From Monarcha castaneiventris obscurior (Eukaryota; Chordata; Aves; Passeriformes; Monarchidae): a stretch of DNA of 64,000 nt. The stretch is taken from the NCBI GenBank assembly GCA_026261815.1, contig JAMPIT010000510.1:16588001-16652000 (forward strand). The letters run 5' to 3'. The notes below the pieces were generated by a model. It ran no database searches, was not told the origin of the DNA, and was given only the letters and a program-made list of their open reading frames with translations. This document shows, piece by piece, positions 1-13,440 of the stretch (position 1 is its first letter; the number at the start of each line of letters is the position of its first letter). Made by a program: the position numbers and the translations under genes.

Positions 1-272
1 AACAGGCCTTTCCATGCCAGTTGTTCTCAGCACCTGGAAGTGTGACTGAGATTTTTAATTTAATAGCAGAGTCTCTGGTAATTATGATAACAATGACCTC
101 AAAAAGGAGCAAAGTTTCTAGAGAAAATTATCCCTAGGATAAAGCATTAAATCTTGGGAACTCGGATGGTGGACTATCTGTAGTTGTGTTAGACTATCAG
201 CACTGGAGTTGTGATTTAATGTTTTGGGTGTTCTTTTAAAAAAAACCACCTCACTTTTTGGTCCTTTTATAG

Positions 273-416
<144 letters not shown>

Positions 417-3400
417 GAATCATCTCTAGAATTCCCTTAGGATGGATGCTATTGCAGGCAGTGGCTTATAGAATTCCCATGAACAGAAGCTTCTATATGT
501 AGATGTATGTAGATGTAAATATATCTATACATAGTCTACTTTTTTTTTTTCATTTTGTGGTTTCTAGTTACACTGATGCCAGTACAGTAAGTTTAGAAAG
601 TCGGGTATAGCATATCTGTTCTCTAGTACAAAATAAGCCAAATTCCTGCAAAAGTGTCAAACATTTCTCGTGAGCATCTTCATTCCCCAGTCAAGCCAGT
701 AAATGGTGCGAATTCCCAGCACCTTCACGTGGGTTCAGAAACCTGGCTGTAGCTGTTCTAGTAGGTGAAATTCACCCCTCTGCAGTCAACCAAAGTCAGA
801 TCTCTGTGACATTTATATTCATCTTACATCCTGATTTCAAGTCCAGAAGAGGACCTTAGGTGGTGCACAGGACTTATGCACAGAGATGACTTTTACCTAG
901 TGAACTGAGGACTAAACTGCAATTCCAGTCTGTCTCCCTACTGCAAAGCACGATGGGACAACAAATCTGCTGAGGAGTTGAGGCACACCCATCTCTCCTG
1001 GGGTTTGGCAGCAGGAGAGAGCCCTTGGGACCTGTTCAGCACAGGAGCCTTATCAGAGCATTCTGGACAATCTGAGTAGTCTGATACTGTTAACACAGTA
1101 GGGTACGGTACTGCTGCACTGAAAAGCAACAAACTCCTAAGAAAAAAAATAATGATTTAAATATATGCCTATGAGTTAAAAGAACTAATTAACTTCCAGT
1201 GCTTTTTTGCAAAGTACATACATACTTGCATATGTATCCAGCATGTAAACTGAATCCTATCCATTCTACAGTATTGATGTAGTATGTTTTAAAGTTAGGA
1301 CTGTCTGTATTTAGACTGCTGTGGTGATATCAAGGGTACACCAAAAAGGGACTTGAACTGTGATTCAGAAAAGGGAAATTAGGTGTGCATTGAAGAAGCA
1401 AATAATTACTTTATCATTCATCTTGGGAACAGAAAGCCCCACACTAAAAGGATGCCTAAGGCATCACAATGAGTAGGAGATGGGAGTCAGCCATGTCCAT
1501 CCCCTGTACTGGGCCAGTCCTTGGGATTTGACTGCATTGCTTGGGTCTGACTGAGAGGGCTTCCCTGCCAGTCACTCCATACATCCCCATGGATGGTTTC
1601 TCATCTTAGATACAGGCTTCATCATTTGCTGAGCTTTTGCCTTGCCTGCAGAGGACAGTGAGGCACTGCAAGCCACGAACAAGTGAAAAGTGAACCTATG
1701 TGCAGAACCTTGTTCTTCAAGGTTACAGTTCCTTCTGTAAGCAGGGAAACCTATTGTCCATATCCTAAACCCATCCTTGCAAAATGTTGTTCACTTGGAA
1801 ACCTTTTCTGAGGAGACAGGTGAAACTCTTACTACATTTTGATGGTCTTTCCTTTTGCTGAAAGAGTCAAGTATTATTTCTTTCCAGGTAGAATGGTCCA
1901 CTGAAAATTGTTTTTATTTAAGGGCTTAGAAAGAGTGATAACTTCTCCAATCTCATTCCTCCATAGAACGCAGTAGAAGTATCATGAGGAAAAAACTTGT
2001 TTTTCAGAATATTTCTTTTCTTCTCACACAATATCTGGTGCTACACATTTTGCTGCATAATTAGAAGAGGACACCTGAAATCTTCAGCTGTATCACATGT
2101 GCAAAAGGAAATAACATTCACTGGAAAGACAGTGAGTAAACTAACAGTGCTATTTCATTTGAATTCATCTTCAGCCGCCTAGAGAATTAGCAGGGCACAG
2201 AAGGATAAATTATTGTTACATTTGAGTAGTAATAGCAAGTTGTATAGGAAATTTGTAAGTGCGATGAACCCTATTCTGTCACCATTTGATATCAGCAGTG
2301 TCACTGAGATAGGAAAAACTTTACAGTCTCTTGCAGCAATGAAATCTAGTAATAATAATAATATACAGAAATTCCAGGTGTGCCATTTACTATTTAGTAG
2401 ACTTTAGAGACATCAGTTTGGAAAAATGCATTTTCCTCAGCTCCCTCTGTCATCAGTAATCAGGTACAGGTAAGATATGTTTTAGCATGTTTATTGCCCC
2501 TCTTCTCCAGTTGCACCTTTGCTCCAGGATGAGCACCTTTTGATTTTGCTCATTCATTTTTTTTCTTAGCAGCTAAAGACAGAAGAAATCACCTCTCTTG
2601 TCCAGGATCTAGCTCTGTCCCTTATCCTAGATTCTTCCTTGCCTTTTAGGCTGAAACCACCTTCCCTTCTAAAATAGAGAGAAGCCTAGGAGCTCCTTTT
2701 AGACATTCCCAGCATTGTCATCTTCCTCACAGAGAGCAAAAGGAGATGTTCTGAGGTGCATCTGCTCTTGGGCAGCTCCAGAACTCGGTTTTCTGTCCAT
2801 GCAGCAGAGGAAAATTGAATGGCCAGTGAAGAGAAGCAGCTTCTTCTGGGGCATTATTTGTTTCATCACAAGGTATTTCAAGTAGGGGAAATACACTGCG
2901 CTCTGAGCATGCTTGTGTCTTCCCACTGAGTGTAAGGGGAACTCAGGCTCACTAGCTCAAATGCAGACTGCTACACTGGATGTATCCAAAAATAGATGAG
3001 GGGAACCCTAATGAAGATGTGGTTACTTTCCCAGCCTAGTAACCATGCTTTCTCAGTGTGTGTTTGCTTTGTTTAAATGGAAAGTGGCCAATCCAGAGCA
3101 GTTTTTCCTTTATGTCTACTTTTGCAGTAATCACTTTATAAATAGGATTTGGCTTCCATGCAGTCCGTACATGTATAGCATCTAAGGTAATCACCTTAAT
3201 ACTGTCTTACCAGTAGGAAAAGAGGTGTTTCTGGGGCACGATTCCTCTGACACATTTAAAACATCTGTATTAGGATGAGGTGAATTTCAGCAAATTTAAC
3301 TATTTGCTGAAAATTGGATCAAAGCGCTCAATTCTGGGCAATTCTGGCAACAGCCATCTCAGTTTTTAGCCTTTGGGAAGGCCGATACCACTGTGTCAGT

Positions 3401-3600
3401 TGTTTCGTATTTTGGTGGTTTCTGGGGGCTTAGCCCACTGTGTAAGATGCTGTACAAGCACACAGAAGCTGACAGCTCCTCCCCAAAGCCCACAGGACAT
3501 GGGAGAAGTGGTAACAGTGGATGAGGCAAACAAGTAAATAAGATGACCCCTGCCCAGATGCAGAGATAAAAAGTAAGGCTAATAAACCTTTTATTTCCCT
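417..3600 (+). other. SMAD9: Putative SMAD9 3' UTR and downstream flank
   Basis: The sequence after the SMAD9 stop is AT-rich, contains no recognisable repeat and no convincing open frame. The first canonical AATAAA followed by a T-rich stretch is at 3,581-3,586, which would give a 3' UTR of about 3.2 kb; long 3' UTRs are usual for SMAD genes. Other AATAAA copies on this strand are at 6,415 and 8,107, beyond CR1 fragments. The UTR end is inferred, not seen. A perfect 11-bp inverted repeat lies at 3,285-3,312. Confidence 0.45.
3581..3586 (+). terminator. Candidate SMAD9 polyadenylation signal (AATAAA)
   Basis: A canonical AATAAA lies on the SMAD9 strand, followed within 20 bases by a T-rich stretch typical of a downstream element. 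It is upstream of the first CR1 remnant. Usage is inferred only. Confidence 0.3.
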
Positions 3601-4439
3601 TTCTTTTTGAACTAAGTTTCTTTTACGGGCCTCTTCAGTATATGTGAATTGAAATTAGGTAAAAATTCAGGTTTCTTACAATTTGCAGCAATATAACTTT
3701 GGATCTCTAATGTCTCCCCACTTTGGAAGGAGATAATTTCTGCTGAGAGGTCTTCAGGAACCTTTAAAAGCAGTAGTCAATTTAAGGTCTTTAAATGTAC
3801 TACTCATTAATACTCAAGCTTTGGAGATAGTCTTCCTGAGAGATTTAAAACCACTTACAGGGAGACTACTTAGTCGAAGGCAGATTTTTAAAATGGTTTT
3901 TTCGAGTCATCAACAGTTCATAGCCTCTTAAAAGTTTCTGTGGAGGAGTACCATGCATCAGCAGGCAGCAGTGGGAGTCTAATGAGGCAGAGGCATAAAG
4001 CACATTCAGCATGGTATGTAGACCACTTGTTTTCCCATTAAACAGTCAAGAGAAGATGATTTTAGTTGCTGCTAGCTCTTCAGCAGCACAAGTATTAACG
4101 TGCCATTTGCACCCAGAGGTGACAGGAGCAAATCTCGAACCCTGGCTGCCTGGAGCCATTCTGTGGCACAGCTGCTTGGGTGGCTCAGTCCCATCCCCTT
4201 GCCCTGGAAAAGCTGCCCAGGTAGGGCACAGCAGTGGCTGTAGCATTCCGAGGTGCAGCACGCGCTTTACCTCCCCATCAGCAGCTACACCTCCAACGTC
4301 TTTCATCAGAAAGCTTTGCTGAGCTTGGTCTGATGGATAATGTATCAGAAACATAAAGGGGAACTGTGGCCTGAAGTAACATCAGCTGGAGTTGAAGAAA
4401 TCCCTTCCATGACCCCAGCAGGTACTGTGTTAAGACTTT

Positions 4440-4560
4440 CAACGCCCTGAGCAGCCTTCTCCAAGCAGTCCCTGCCTTGAGCAGGGTGTCAGAGTTGATT
4501 CCACGCTGAGATCTCTTCCAGTTTACATCATCCTCTGGGTCTCTGTGGAGATTCAGTAAT
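4440..4560 (+). repeat. Degraded CR1 LINE 3' end
   Basis: The stretch containing 'ccttgagcagg', then a divergent 'gttggact..gatgatct' equivalent and 'cttccag...catcctctgggtctctg' follows the order of the CR1 3' consensus, but with many substitutions. This suggests an old insertion. Confidence 0.45.
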
Positions 4561-5225
4561 AACTGGTTGCCACAGGAAGAAGCTCTCTGTTAGCAGCAGT
4601 TTCAGGATGAAACTTGTTTCTCTTTAGCTATTTCGCATTAATGTTCTCTCAGCATAAAATCAACACTCCAAACATCTCTTGCTGTAAACATCACCTTCAC
4701 CACACCCCTCTTAAAATGCAGAAAACAAGGCATTTGTGACTGTAACCTTATCTAATCTGCCCGTGTTCTTCCTGGCTTACAACACCCACCATTGTCTATC
4801 AGCTCTACAAATCAATCTCACCAGTGACTAAGGAGTTGCACAAACAGCTGGATTTACAGAGGCAGCTCAGGCAGAGACTGCTTCTTGACTGGATGGAAAC
4901 AATTTATAAAGAAGCCCGATCAAACTTAGGAACTTTGAAAGTGGCTCAAGTATAAGACTAATTTTCTTGGATCAAGACTGCTCTGGTGAAACGGTAACTT
5001 TTAGGAATACTTTAGCACTACATGGTGCTCAGTAACGGAAAGAAAAATTACACCCTCTGCACTGTTCGCCTCTTCCCCTGGCTCCTCATAACCCAGCTTA
5101 GTACAGCCAAAATCAAACACGACAAAAAAAGATTGAGTCATAAGGTAGAGTAATTAAATGCTATTTTTCAAAGTTGAGAAGTGCTGCCCAAAATGTAGAT
5201 TAATATCACCAGAAGTGATATGTAG

Positions 5226-5498
5226 TTATAGGACAAGGGGGTAATGGCTTTAACTGAAAGAGGGTAGTTTTAGTTAAGACATTCAGCAGAAATTCTTTAC
5301 GGTGAAGGTGGGGAGACACTCGCACAGGAAAAGCTGTCCCAGAGAAGTTGTGGATGCCCCATCCCCAGAAGTGTTCAAGGCTGGATGGGTCTTTGAGTAA
5401 CCTTGTGTAGAGAACAGTGTCCCTGCCCATGGCAGGGGGTTGGGATTCGATGATCTTTAAAGGTCATTTCCAACACAAACTATTTGATGATGATGATG
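5226..5498 (+). mobile_element. CR1 LINE, 5'-truncated 3' end, + orientation
   Basis: The sequence follows the CR1 3' consensus in order: 'ggacaaggggg..atggcttt', '..gaaattctttac.gtgaaggtg', 'agaagttgtggatgcccc', 'gaagtgttcaaggctggatgg', 'gatgatctttaaaggtc' and 'ttccaacacaaac'. The usual terminal octamer repeat is replaced by a short GAT repeat. It is a non-autonomous dead copy without coding capacity. Confidence 0.9.
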
Positions 5499-8400
5499 TC
5501 CCAGGTGGTTGCCAAGCCAAAGGCAAGACGTCCTTGCTCTGGAGAAACCTGGAGAACAGGCTGTTACTTGAACATCTGAACCCAAGCCCTTCTGAGTGAG
5601 TGGAGACCCCACTGAAGGGGCTGATACAATTTTTATAGAGGATTTACAGCTTATGGGTGTTCCAGTAGCCAGAAATGCACTGAGATGATGAAGAGACTGA
5701 GGAGGGGGAAGCCTGCAACCAGATAAACTCAGTGGTCATTGCTGGAGGTATTGAGGCAGTAATGCTCGGGCAGCCACTGTGTTCACTGGAGCTTTTGACA
5801 TTCACATCTGAACTAATCATTAAGACCTGTTTTAGGAGCAGCTTGAAGTACCACAGTCCTTGCTCAGGTTCTTCCTCTACACCCAGCCTGGGAGAGTGTG
5901 CCAGCTTCCTGATTAGGCCATTTGATATACTGGGGCAAATGGTGTCCCATGTGATCCAGAGAGTAAGCTCTAGTTGGATGTGGAAAAGACACTTGGAAAA
6001 TTACCCTCTGCCTTGCTGCAAGACTAATGAGGAACTCAGCTTTGGGGCAACTGTTCAAGGACACTATAAGCACATCCAGTGTGTGCTCCTCAAAGAGAGA
6101 TCCAATCTGAACAGAAACTGCACAACTCAAAGACATGGCCTATAAATAGAGAGAGCATCTACCTGGGAATTGCAAGAAACCAGCTCATTTCAAGATGAGG
6201 TGGGAAATTGCAGTACCCAAAGGAAAATAAGAGTCAGCAGGAACCTTGCTGAGGACCCCTGACTATGAAGTCACATTTTTAACAGTACATAACGATGAAC
6301 AAGTGTGCTTCACAAAGACCAACTAAGAGGTCAAGTTACCATGAAAAAAGAGCTTGAGAGAGTTGGTCCCACCTTGCAGCAGGGAGAGAGATTCTATGAG
6401 ACTTTAGATCTGTGAATAAAAAACTTCTCAACCTGGAAGCTTCATTGCAGCCACTGAAACAGGGCTTGTTCCTGTGGCAGCTCCAGGAGTACCCTTCTGC
6501 AAGATACAGAAAGCCTTAGTCAGTATTTAATCTTTGTTCAGCAGAGAGAAATCACTTTGTGTCTCTAGTGCAGATAGACGCTTCTGCATGTTGGGGACCA
6601 GCACAGAACACAGCCTTTGGTTTGTACCCATCATCTACCCACAGGGACCTCCAGAACAGCCAGGAACAGCCAGAATTCTGTTACGTGTTCGCCCCAGGGC
6701 TTTGCAGACACCTTGCCCAGGCGTGCCTTACATTACATTGCCATACTGATGCCACACTTCCCTGCCAGGGAGGTGAGGCACATGAGAATCCTAACAAGAG
6801 GACACCTCCACTTGCACCTGGGCCATGCCTGCAAACTTGGTGCCTGTACAGATAACAAATCTAATTTGCAGGCCATGTCTCTTACGCAAGGTAGGCATAA
6901 CCACTATGTCCTCCAGAGTCAGCTACTCTTCCATTACAGTCAATGTGAACATTTGCAGCTAATTGTGAACACATTTTAGATCTCCAGTCCTAGTGTTTTT
7001 ATTATCCATGGATGCTGCTATTTTATATTCTGTGATAGTATTCAAATAATATTGCATATGAATAGCATAGGGTGAAATAGACCAACCAGTTAATAATTTT
7101 AAATACAGACCTCATCAGCAAAGAAAAGCTAGAAAAAACTTGGTAAAATCTGATCCCTTGCACTTTCACAGTAGTGAGTGAGCACATCATATTTCAAAGT
7201 GGTTTATTTGATGCTAAAGTGTGTGTTGTCTTATTAATTCACAGTTATGTTCATGAGAAGCTTTGCAAACAAGAGAGCAAGGGAAAAAACATAATGATGA
7301 GCAGAGTTAATGCACATTCAGATAAAATTTCTTCACTTACTCAAGCAATTGGAGTTTTTAATTATTTATAATACTTTTAAAGTACAAGTTAAATGTACCA
7401 CAGCCTGCTTTCTGCAGATAAGTCAGTGTTAGCAATTTAAACCTTCATTTCATATCACCTCTGAGATATAAATGGGGTTGAGAAGTGAGACAAGAAAGTG
7501 AAGAAACAGGCCTTTTTGTGTGGATCAATGAAGCCATAAAGTTGCAAAGCTAAGGGGCTAAAATGGTGGATTTGAGCAAGGTGTGTTAACTATGGGGTTG
7601 TGTTAACGATGAGCTATCAGTCTGGTGAGAAAAGCACTGTGAGTCATCCATAGATTTAACAGAGTCACTTATGTCTATGAATAATTCTGCCCTCTGTTTT
7701 CCTTCAGAAGCAAAGCAAAACATCTGCACTATCCAAGTATTACTCAAGGTTTGTGATATTCTGTAAACCAGTGTAGGTCGCTGTATAAAGAACAATACTT
7801 GGGCTCTTGCCTCTCGAGAATGAAAAATCTCAAATGTAGCTTCAGGAATGTGAGAGATCTGGGCAGCTCTGAGTCCTCCAACCAGCCTCAGAGTACTCTA
7901 TTCCATGCCATGTCGTACCAAGAAGGATGTAACAACTGCTAACCAAGGGGACATTTTCACAAGCATTCCTAATGCTGCATTTAATTTGAGGCATTCTGAA
8001 GACAACACATTTAGTCTGAACAATACACTTTTTAACGCACTCCACTTCCTTTGGCTGGAATTATTCTATTGTAAAAGGGATTATTCACGTCTTGTGTTTT
8101 ATTGTTAATAAAGATATTTCTGTTTTAAGAGCTCCTTCCCTTGTTGTCTCCCATTCCTCTCTTTGAAAGAGATTGGCCCTGGAAAGCCGTAGATCCCAGT
8201 CTGACCACAAGTGACTTTGGGAGCTGGAGCATTTAGAAAGCCTTAATTCATACAAATCAGTCTTAGGCAAGACGAATCAGTAATTGCACTAAGTGAGTAA
8301 TGGGATGCTTGACACAAGAAAATGTATTGAAAATTAATACAGCATAAAATCTCGATGTACAGTATATGAATCCCTCAGTGTCCTGTGGTAATTTGATGAT

Positions 8401-8990
8401 TTAAGAGTTTTCTCTTATCTTCAGTTTTCTTTTGACGAGGACAGGTCTGATCTGACAGGCAGTCAATGAGCAGTGATGCTGCCCTGTTCCAGAAGCCTTC
8501 CCTGTAGACCAGGCTGACATAAGTGGAAAGACTTGCAGCTGCATGGTTCTCAAACTGCTCAAGGACCATGAGAGATATAGTAAGAATGTACTCTTACACA
8601 AGTGCAATGTTTTCATCTTCCTAAAATTCAGATTTTGTTCTGCAATAACGGAAGGGAGCAGACAACATAAAGGGCCTTGGAGCCACACAGACACTGCCAG
8701 CTTGGCAATCCCATCCGATCCTCTGCCCGAAGAGGAGAGCGCTGCTACCAGCGCTCCCAGTGTCTGTAGCAGCCTGCTGGTGCTGCTATCACAGACCACC
8801 AAAAACACAGGATAGGTGAGCTGCACTCTATTGAACATCTCTGTGCACAGCTCCACCAACTTCCATTTGTTTTGACATAAACAACTTGTTCAGCACTGTC
8901 TTTAACAGACACTCCCTGTGCCAATTTTCTACCCTGAGGGTTTGGGTTTTTTAAAAGGTTAATTAGATCTGTCCACCCAAATGAGCTGTT
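5499..8990. other. Intergenic stretch without a supported gene
   Basis: No recognisable coding exon or retroelement is evident. Open frames of 137 codons (5,732-6,145, +) and 152 codons (8,401-8,859, -) match no family I know and are of a length expected by chance. AATAAA motifs occur at 6,415 and 8,107 on the + strand. Confidence 0.5.
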
Positions 8991-10400
8991 CACTCTTCAT
9001 AAATTGACTATTTAAAGCAAAATCAAATACATTATTCTACAATTTTTGCCAATTATGTTTTCACATGTATTCTTACACACTGAAAACTAACCTGATTTTA
9101 CTTAAAGCTAAAATAACTTTCTATAACAAGACCTTGGAACACAAAATGTTATCTAGTCAGAACTGGCTGATTTAGCACAGGAAGAAAAACCCATACAAAT
9201 TTAACAAAACAAGAAAGAACAGACTTTTTTTAAAGAAAAAACCCAAAGATTTTACCCACATATTGGTCCAGAACTGTTTATACAAAGATTTTCAAGTTCT
9301 TTTTTAAAGAACAACTTGCCCAATGCTAAATACAATAAACCCCTACATAACAAGTTTTGTACGTACAAAAAACACAGCTTGTAAAAATCTGTAAGACTAA
9401 CAAACACTCCTGAAGAGATATTATTTAGTGGATCAAACTGCTGCAATACAAAAGGAGTACTTGATAATAAGTACCTAACCCATATGGATAACCTCTGTTC
9501 AGAAATGTGGCTTAATACAAAACTTTTGTTACAAACAAAACATGGGATTTAACACATATAATATAGTGTTTGGATTCTTATCACAATCAATTGCAAGTTC
9601 ATTTTAATTCGCTGAAAACCTGTAAAGTCTAGCACTGCACCTATTAGAGATCTGTTGTCTTAAAAGAACTACCTATACCTTTTTGAGAAGAAAAATACTA
9701 GTTTTTGAATTATTTACTATTATGAGTTAAAAGCTTTAAAATTTAATTTAGTCACTTAAAAATTAGTGGTATTTTAGTCTTTAATTAAGTTATATGTCAC
9801 ATATAAGAAGTTAGTAATTTCAAATAACTCCATATAACAAGGTCCAACTTCCAGTTTCATACTTTTCACCTCATACTTTTTAAAGGTTTTTGCCATTTAT
9901 CACTTTAGAACTTTTAAATACAAATTCTTTCACATGCTACGCACAATGAAGAATTTCAAACCTACTCACAGGTAATGAACAGATCACCTACTTCTACTTT
10001 TCTGAACCATTGGATTGTCTTCTTGATGGCATGTTGTCTTTGCCTTTAGTGCAAGATTCTATTGGACATATATTTCTCATATCCCTGAGCAATTGCTGTT
10101 AGGTAATGCCACTGGACTGGCTCAACCTCAGAACTTTGTTTCACAATGTCCACAGAAAGTAACTGACTTCCATCAATGATTGTCATCAAAGACTGACTCA
10201 AGTGTTAATATTTATCTAGAAAATTGTTAATTTAATGACGACTTTGGTAGGAAAGGGGTGTACAGCTAAACATCGCTACCATAAAAATGTTTATTAACAA
10301 AATAAATATTAAAATTAAGTTTAAGAATAATTGGAAAAGACTTTTCCAGATTTGCATACACCACCAGGCTGAGAGGCGCAGTTGACACATCTGAAGGACA
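8991..10400. other. AT-rich stretch with a short protein-like frame at one end
   Basis: This stretch is strongly AT-rich and looks like UTR. On the - strand a 52-codon open frame (10,046-10,204) is followed downstream by about 1 kb of AT-rich sequence, the pattern of a gene's or processed pseudogene's terminal exon plus 3' UTR. I recognise no family, see no strong splice acceptor before the frame and no poly(A)-like tract at the far end, so no gene is called. Confidence 0.35.
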
Positions 10401-10429
10401 GGATGCCATGCAGAGGGCCTCGCTGTGTG

Positions 10430-13400
10430 GGGCAACAAAGCAGAAGATGTGATTGAGAAGGGAAAAAGAAGATTCATTCAGATTCTTCTGAAAGCTGGGT
10501 TTGCCATAAAGGAAAGCAAGGTCAAGGGACCTGCACAGGAGATTCAGTTCTTGAGAGTAAAAAAGCAGGACAGACACCATCATGGGTGTGCCTGACAAAA
10601 CAGCAACTATGTCTCCACCAGCTCATAGGGCAACACAAGCTTTCCTAGGCCTTGTGGGGTTCTGGAGAATGCATATTCCAGATTATTGTGAGTTTGTGAG
10701 CCCCACCCTCTATCGCGTGAAATAAGTAGAAATATTTTGAGCAGGGCCTTGAGAAACAGGCTGTTGAGCAAACCAAAAAGAAAAGAGCTCCTGTGGTAGC
10801 TCTTGGACCCATTTGGACAGGACTAGCGGTGCAAAATACACTCCACACTGCAGCTGGGAAGCGTGGTGTCACCTAGAGCCTCTGGCAAAGAACATCAGAA
10901 GAAACCTGAGGTCGGCCATTAGGGTTCTGGTGCTGGGATTATCAAGGATCAGAGACCGCTGAAAAAGAGGTGTCAGCAGTGATATGAGAAATGGGTGTGT
11001 ATGTCTTCACAAACAACCAGGTACCCTGAAAGAACCAGTCAGATTCTAGAAGAATGGGTGTGGGGGTCTGTGTTGGAGGGCATAGATGTAGTAGGCAGAT
11101 TGGGAAGGCTGTACCTTCCTAGTACTTCAGCCAATGGGGAAAGGGGGAGGGCAACATGTGGTTGGGAGTTCAGGATAAAAGGAGGCTGCGTTCTCCAAGA
11201 ACTCAAGAGACCCCACCCCACAGGGGTATGCCCCAATGGACTCTCCCTTTATTCCCGTAAAGTTGATTTCTGTAGGACTCCTCTGTCTCCTTTGTGGACA
11301 CTGGCCTTCGGCAGCATGGTTTTCTGCTGCCTCAGAGGCTGTTGGGACAGAAGCACATCTCCTCTTAGCTCCACGATTGCCTGTGGTACACTGGATGCTC
11401 AAAGGAAACATCCCCTCACAGATCACGCAGCCAGCACTACACGGTAGCATCGATTACATGAGCTCCGTTGGGAATTCTGGAAGAGATCGTGGACTGGCCA
11501 GAAGGCAGAAACTTTGGAGCATTGCCAGAGAAGGAGACTTGTGCATAAGAAGCACCCCCACACAATGAGCTCCCAGAAGGTCTGAGGCTATGCCCTGTTT
11601 ACTGATGGATCCTGCCGTGCAGCAGGAAACCATCAGAAGTGGACGAGTCATTGAGGCTGCTGAAGGAGAAGGCGAGTCAAGCCAATTGGCAGAAGGGAAA
11701 GCCATCCAACCAGCCCTAGAGATTGCTGAATGAGAAAAGTGGCCTGTACTTTATACTGACTCCTGGATGGTGGCTAATGCCCTATGGAGGTGGCAGCAGC
11801 AATGGAAAAAGACCAATTGGCAATGCAGGGATAAACCTATCTGGGCTAGACTGCACCTGCACTGGGGCAGAACATCAGTGCACAGGCCAAAAGCATGACT
11901 GGAAAGGTACATTAAGGTAGGTATTCTCACGCCCAAAAACAGTGCCACTGAAGAACATCAAAACAATGAACAGGTAGATAAGGCTGCCAAAACTGAATTA
12001 ACTCAGGTAGACTTGGACTGGGAGTGGAAGGGTGAGCTATTTATAACCCAATGGGGCCATGAGACATCAGTTGCAACAGATGATGCCTATAGATTTTTGC
12101 ATTTTTTCTTTTATCTATTCTCTGTATTCTTTACACATATATTTGTAGCTTTGTAGCTTCTTATTGTAGCTTAGCTTCAGCATTTTCCTAGGCAGGAAGA
12201 CAAAACAAATTTCAGGACCCCTATTCTATCTTGGTTCTCCCTGGCTACCAAGGTTGAAAACAGCTCTTCGAGACACATGTTCATAAACCAAGTACAGCTA
12301 GTACCAAGGGGGGACTCCAGAAAAGGGTTGAACCAGAAGGGGGAACTACCTCATCACCTGTGCTTCTAACTGGGAATTCTTGTCAAATATGCTAATTTTC
12401 TAAACTTATAAAAACAGTTTTCACCCTATGTGGGCGAGCTTTTGTGGATATTTTCCACATCTGCCCCTGAAGGCCTCCAATAAAGACCAGCTTTTATATT
12501 ATCTCCCATACTTATTATCTTGAGAGTGTGTCACTTCATTTCTAGGTTGAGAAACATAACAGAGAGATGGGCTCATCATTGAGGGGTGGACCTGACCATG
12601 GAGGCCATTACACAGATCATTCATGAATGAGAACCATGTGCTGCAGTCAACCAAGCCACAGAAGTAAACCTTCCCTGGAATAGAGGGCTGTGGCTGGATT
12701 TTTGATATGGTGAGGCCTGGCACATAGACTATATTGGACCACTGCCATGAACACACCAAGGCAAGCATTACATACTCACCATGGTGGAGGCAGCAACTGG
12801 CTGGCTGCTAACATACCCTGTAAACCATTGCCACTGCGTGAGACACCATCTCAGGCCTTGAGACACATTTGGTGGCAACAGGGTACCCCAGTGTCTTGGG
12901 GTGAGAATGGAGTCAGACAATGGGACTCATTTTTGAAACAACCTTATAAACCCTTGGGCGAAGATGATGCCTTTTCCAAGGCATCAAAGAAACATGGCAT
13001 TGAGTGGACATCACATCCCTTATCACCCATAAGCCTCTGGAAAAGATTGAAAGGTATAATGGACTGCTGAAGACTATGTTAAGTGTTTGGTAATGGGGCA
13101 TGGAAGGATTGGGATGCAAACTGAGCAGAAGGCACTTGGCTGGTTTACACTAGGGGATCTGAGAACCTCCCTGGTCCTGCCCAGACAAAACCCCTACACA
13201 CAGCAGGAGGAGATAAGGTCCCTGTACTACACATGGGAAGTGGCTGGGAAAATCAGGGTGGCTTTCTCTCCCTATAGGAAAAGGCAAACCCATTCATGGG
13301 ATTGTCTTTGCTCAAGTACCGGGGTGTATTTGGTGGGTAATGAGGAAGGATGGGGATGTATGCTCCAAGGAGATTTAACCTTGAGGGGGAAAGAATTGTG

Positions 13401-13440
13401 GTGTAAGTTGTATGTTGCAAAAGTAAAGCAACAAAAATGA
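10430..13440 (+). pseudogene. ERV pol pseudogene (RT end, RNase H, integrase)
   Basis: The pol relic is inactive. Stops already break the reverse-transcriptase portion (for example TAA after the motif near 10,640-10,730). The RNase H portion keeps its TDGS motif (11,601-11,612) but shifts frame several times. The integrase portion keeps WHIDYIGPLP (12,718 onward), ESDNGTHF followed at once by TGA (12,910-12,936), and LEKIERYNGLLKT (13,037 onward), so the DD-E scaffold can be read in pieces. A conserved-looking 'EEHQNNEQVDKAAKTE' segment near 11,950-12,000 links RNase H to the integrase zinc-binding part. The region cannot encode a functional protein. Confidence 0.82.
12095..12564 (+). mobile_element. 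Solo LTR inserted within ERV pol
   Basis: About 470 bp interrupts the pol relic. The host pol reads on when the block is removed: the left flank ends '...gatgcctatagat' and the right flank resumes 'gatgggctcatcattg'. The block has LTR architecture: TATAAAAA at 12,407-12,414, AATAAA at 12,479-12,484, and an R/U5-like end running to 'aacataaca' near 12,561. Possible ends are TG at 12,098 and CA at 12,561; an 'agat' direct repeat (12,091-12,094 and 12,565-12,568) may be the target duplication, but the two do not fit together perfectly, so the edges are uncertain by a few bases. Confidence 0.7.

Noticed and set aside
5732..6145. 137-codon open frame (+)
   Set aside because: No recognised motif; the flanking DNA looks non-coding and the length is within chance.
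8401..8859. 152-codon open frame (-)
   Set aside because: Chance-length frame, no recognisable domain, and overlapping frames of similar size on both strands.
10995..11568. Overlapping frames of 65-150 codons on both strands
   Set aside because: They fall inside the degenerate retroviral pol region and are fragments or shadows of it.
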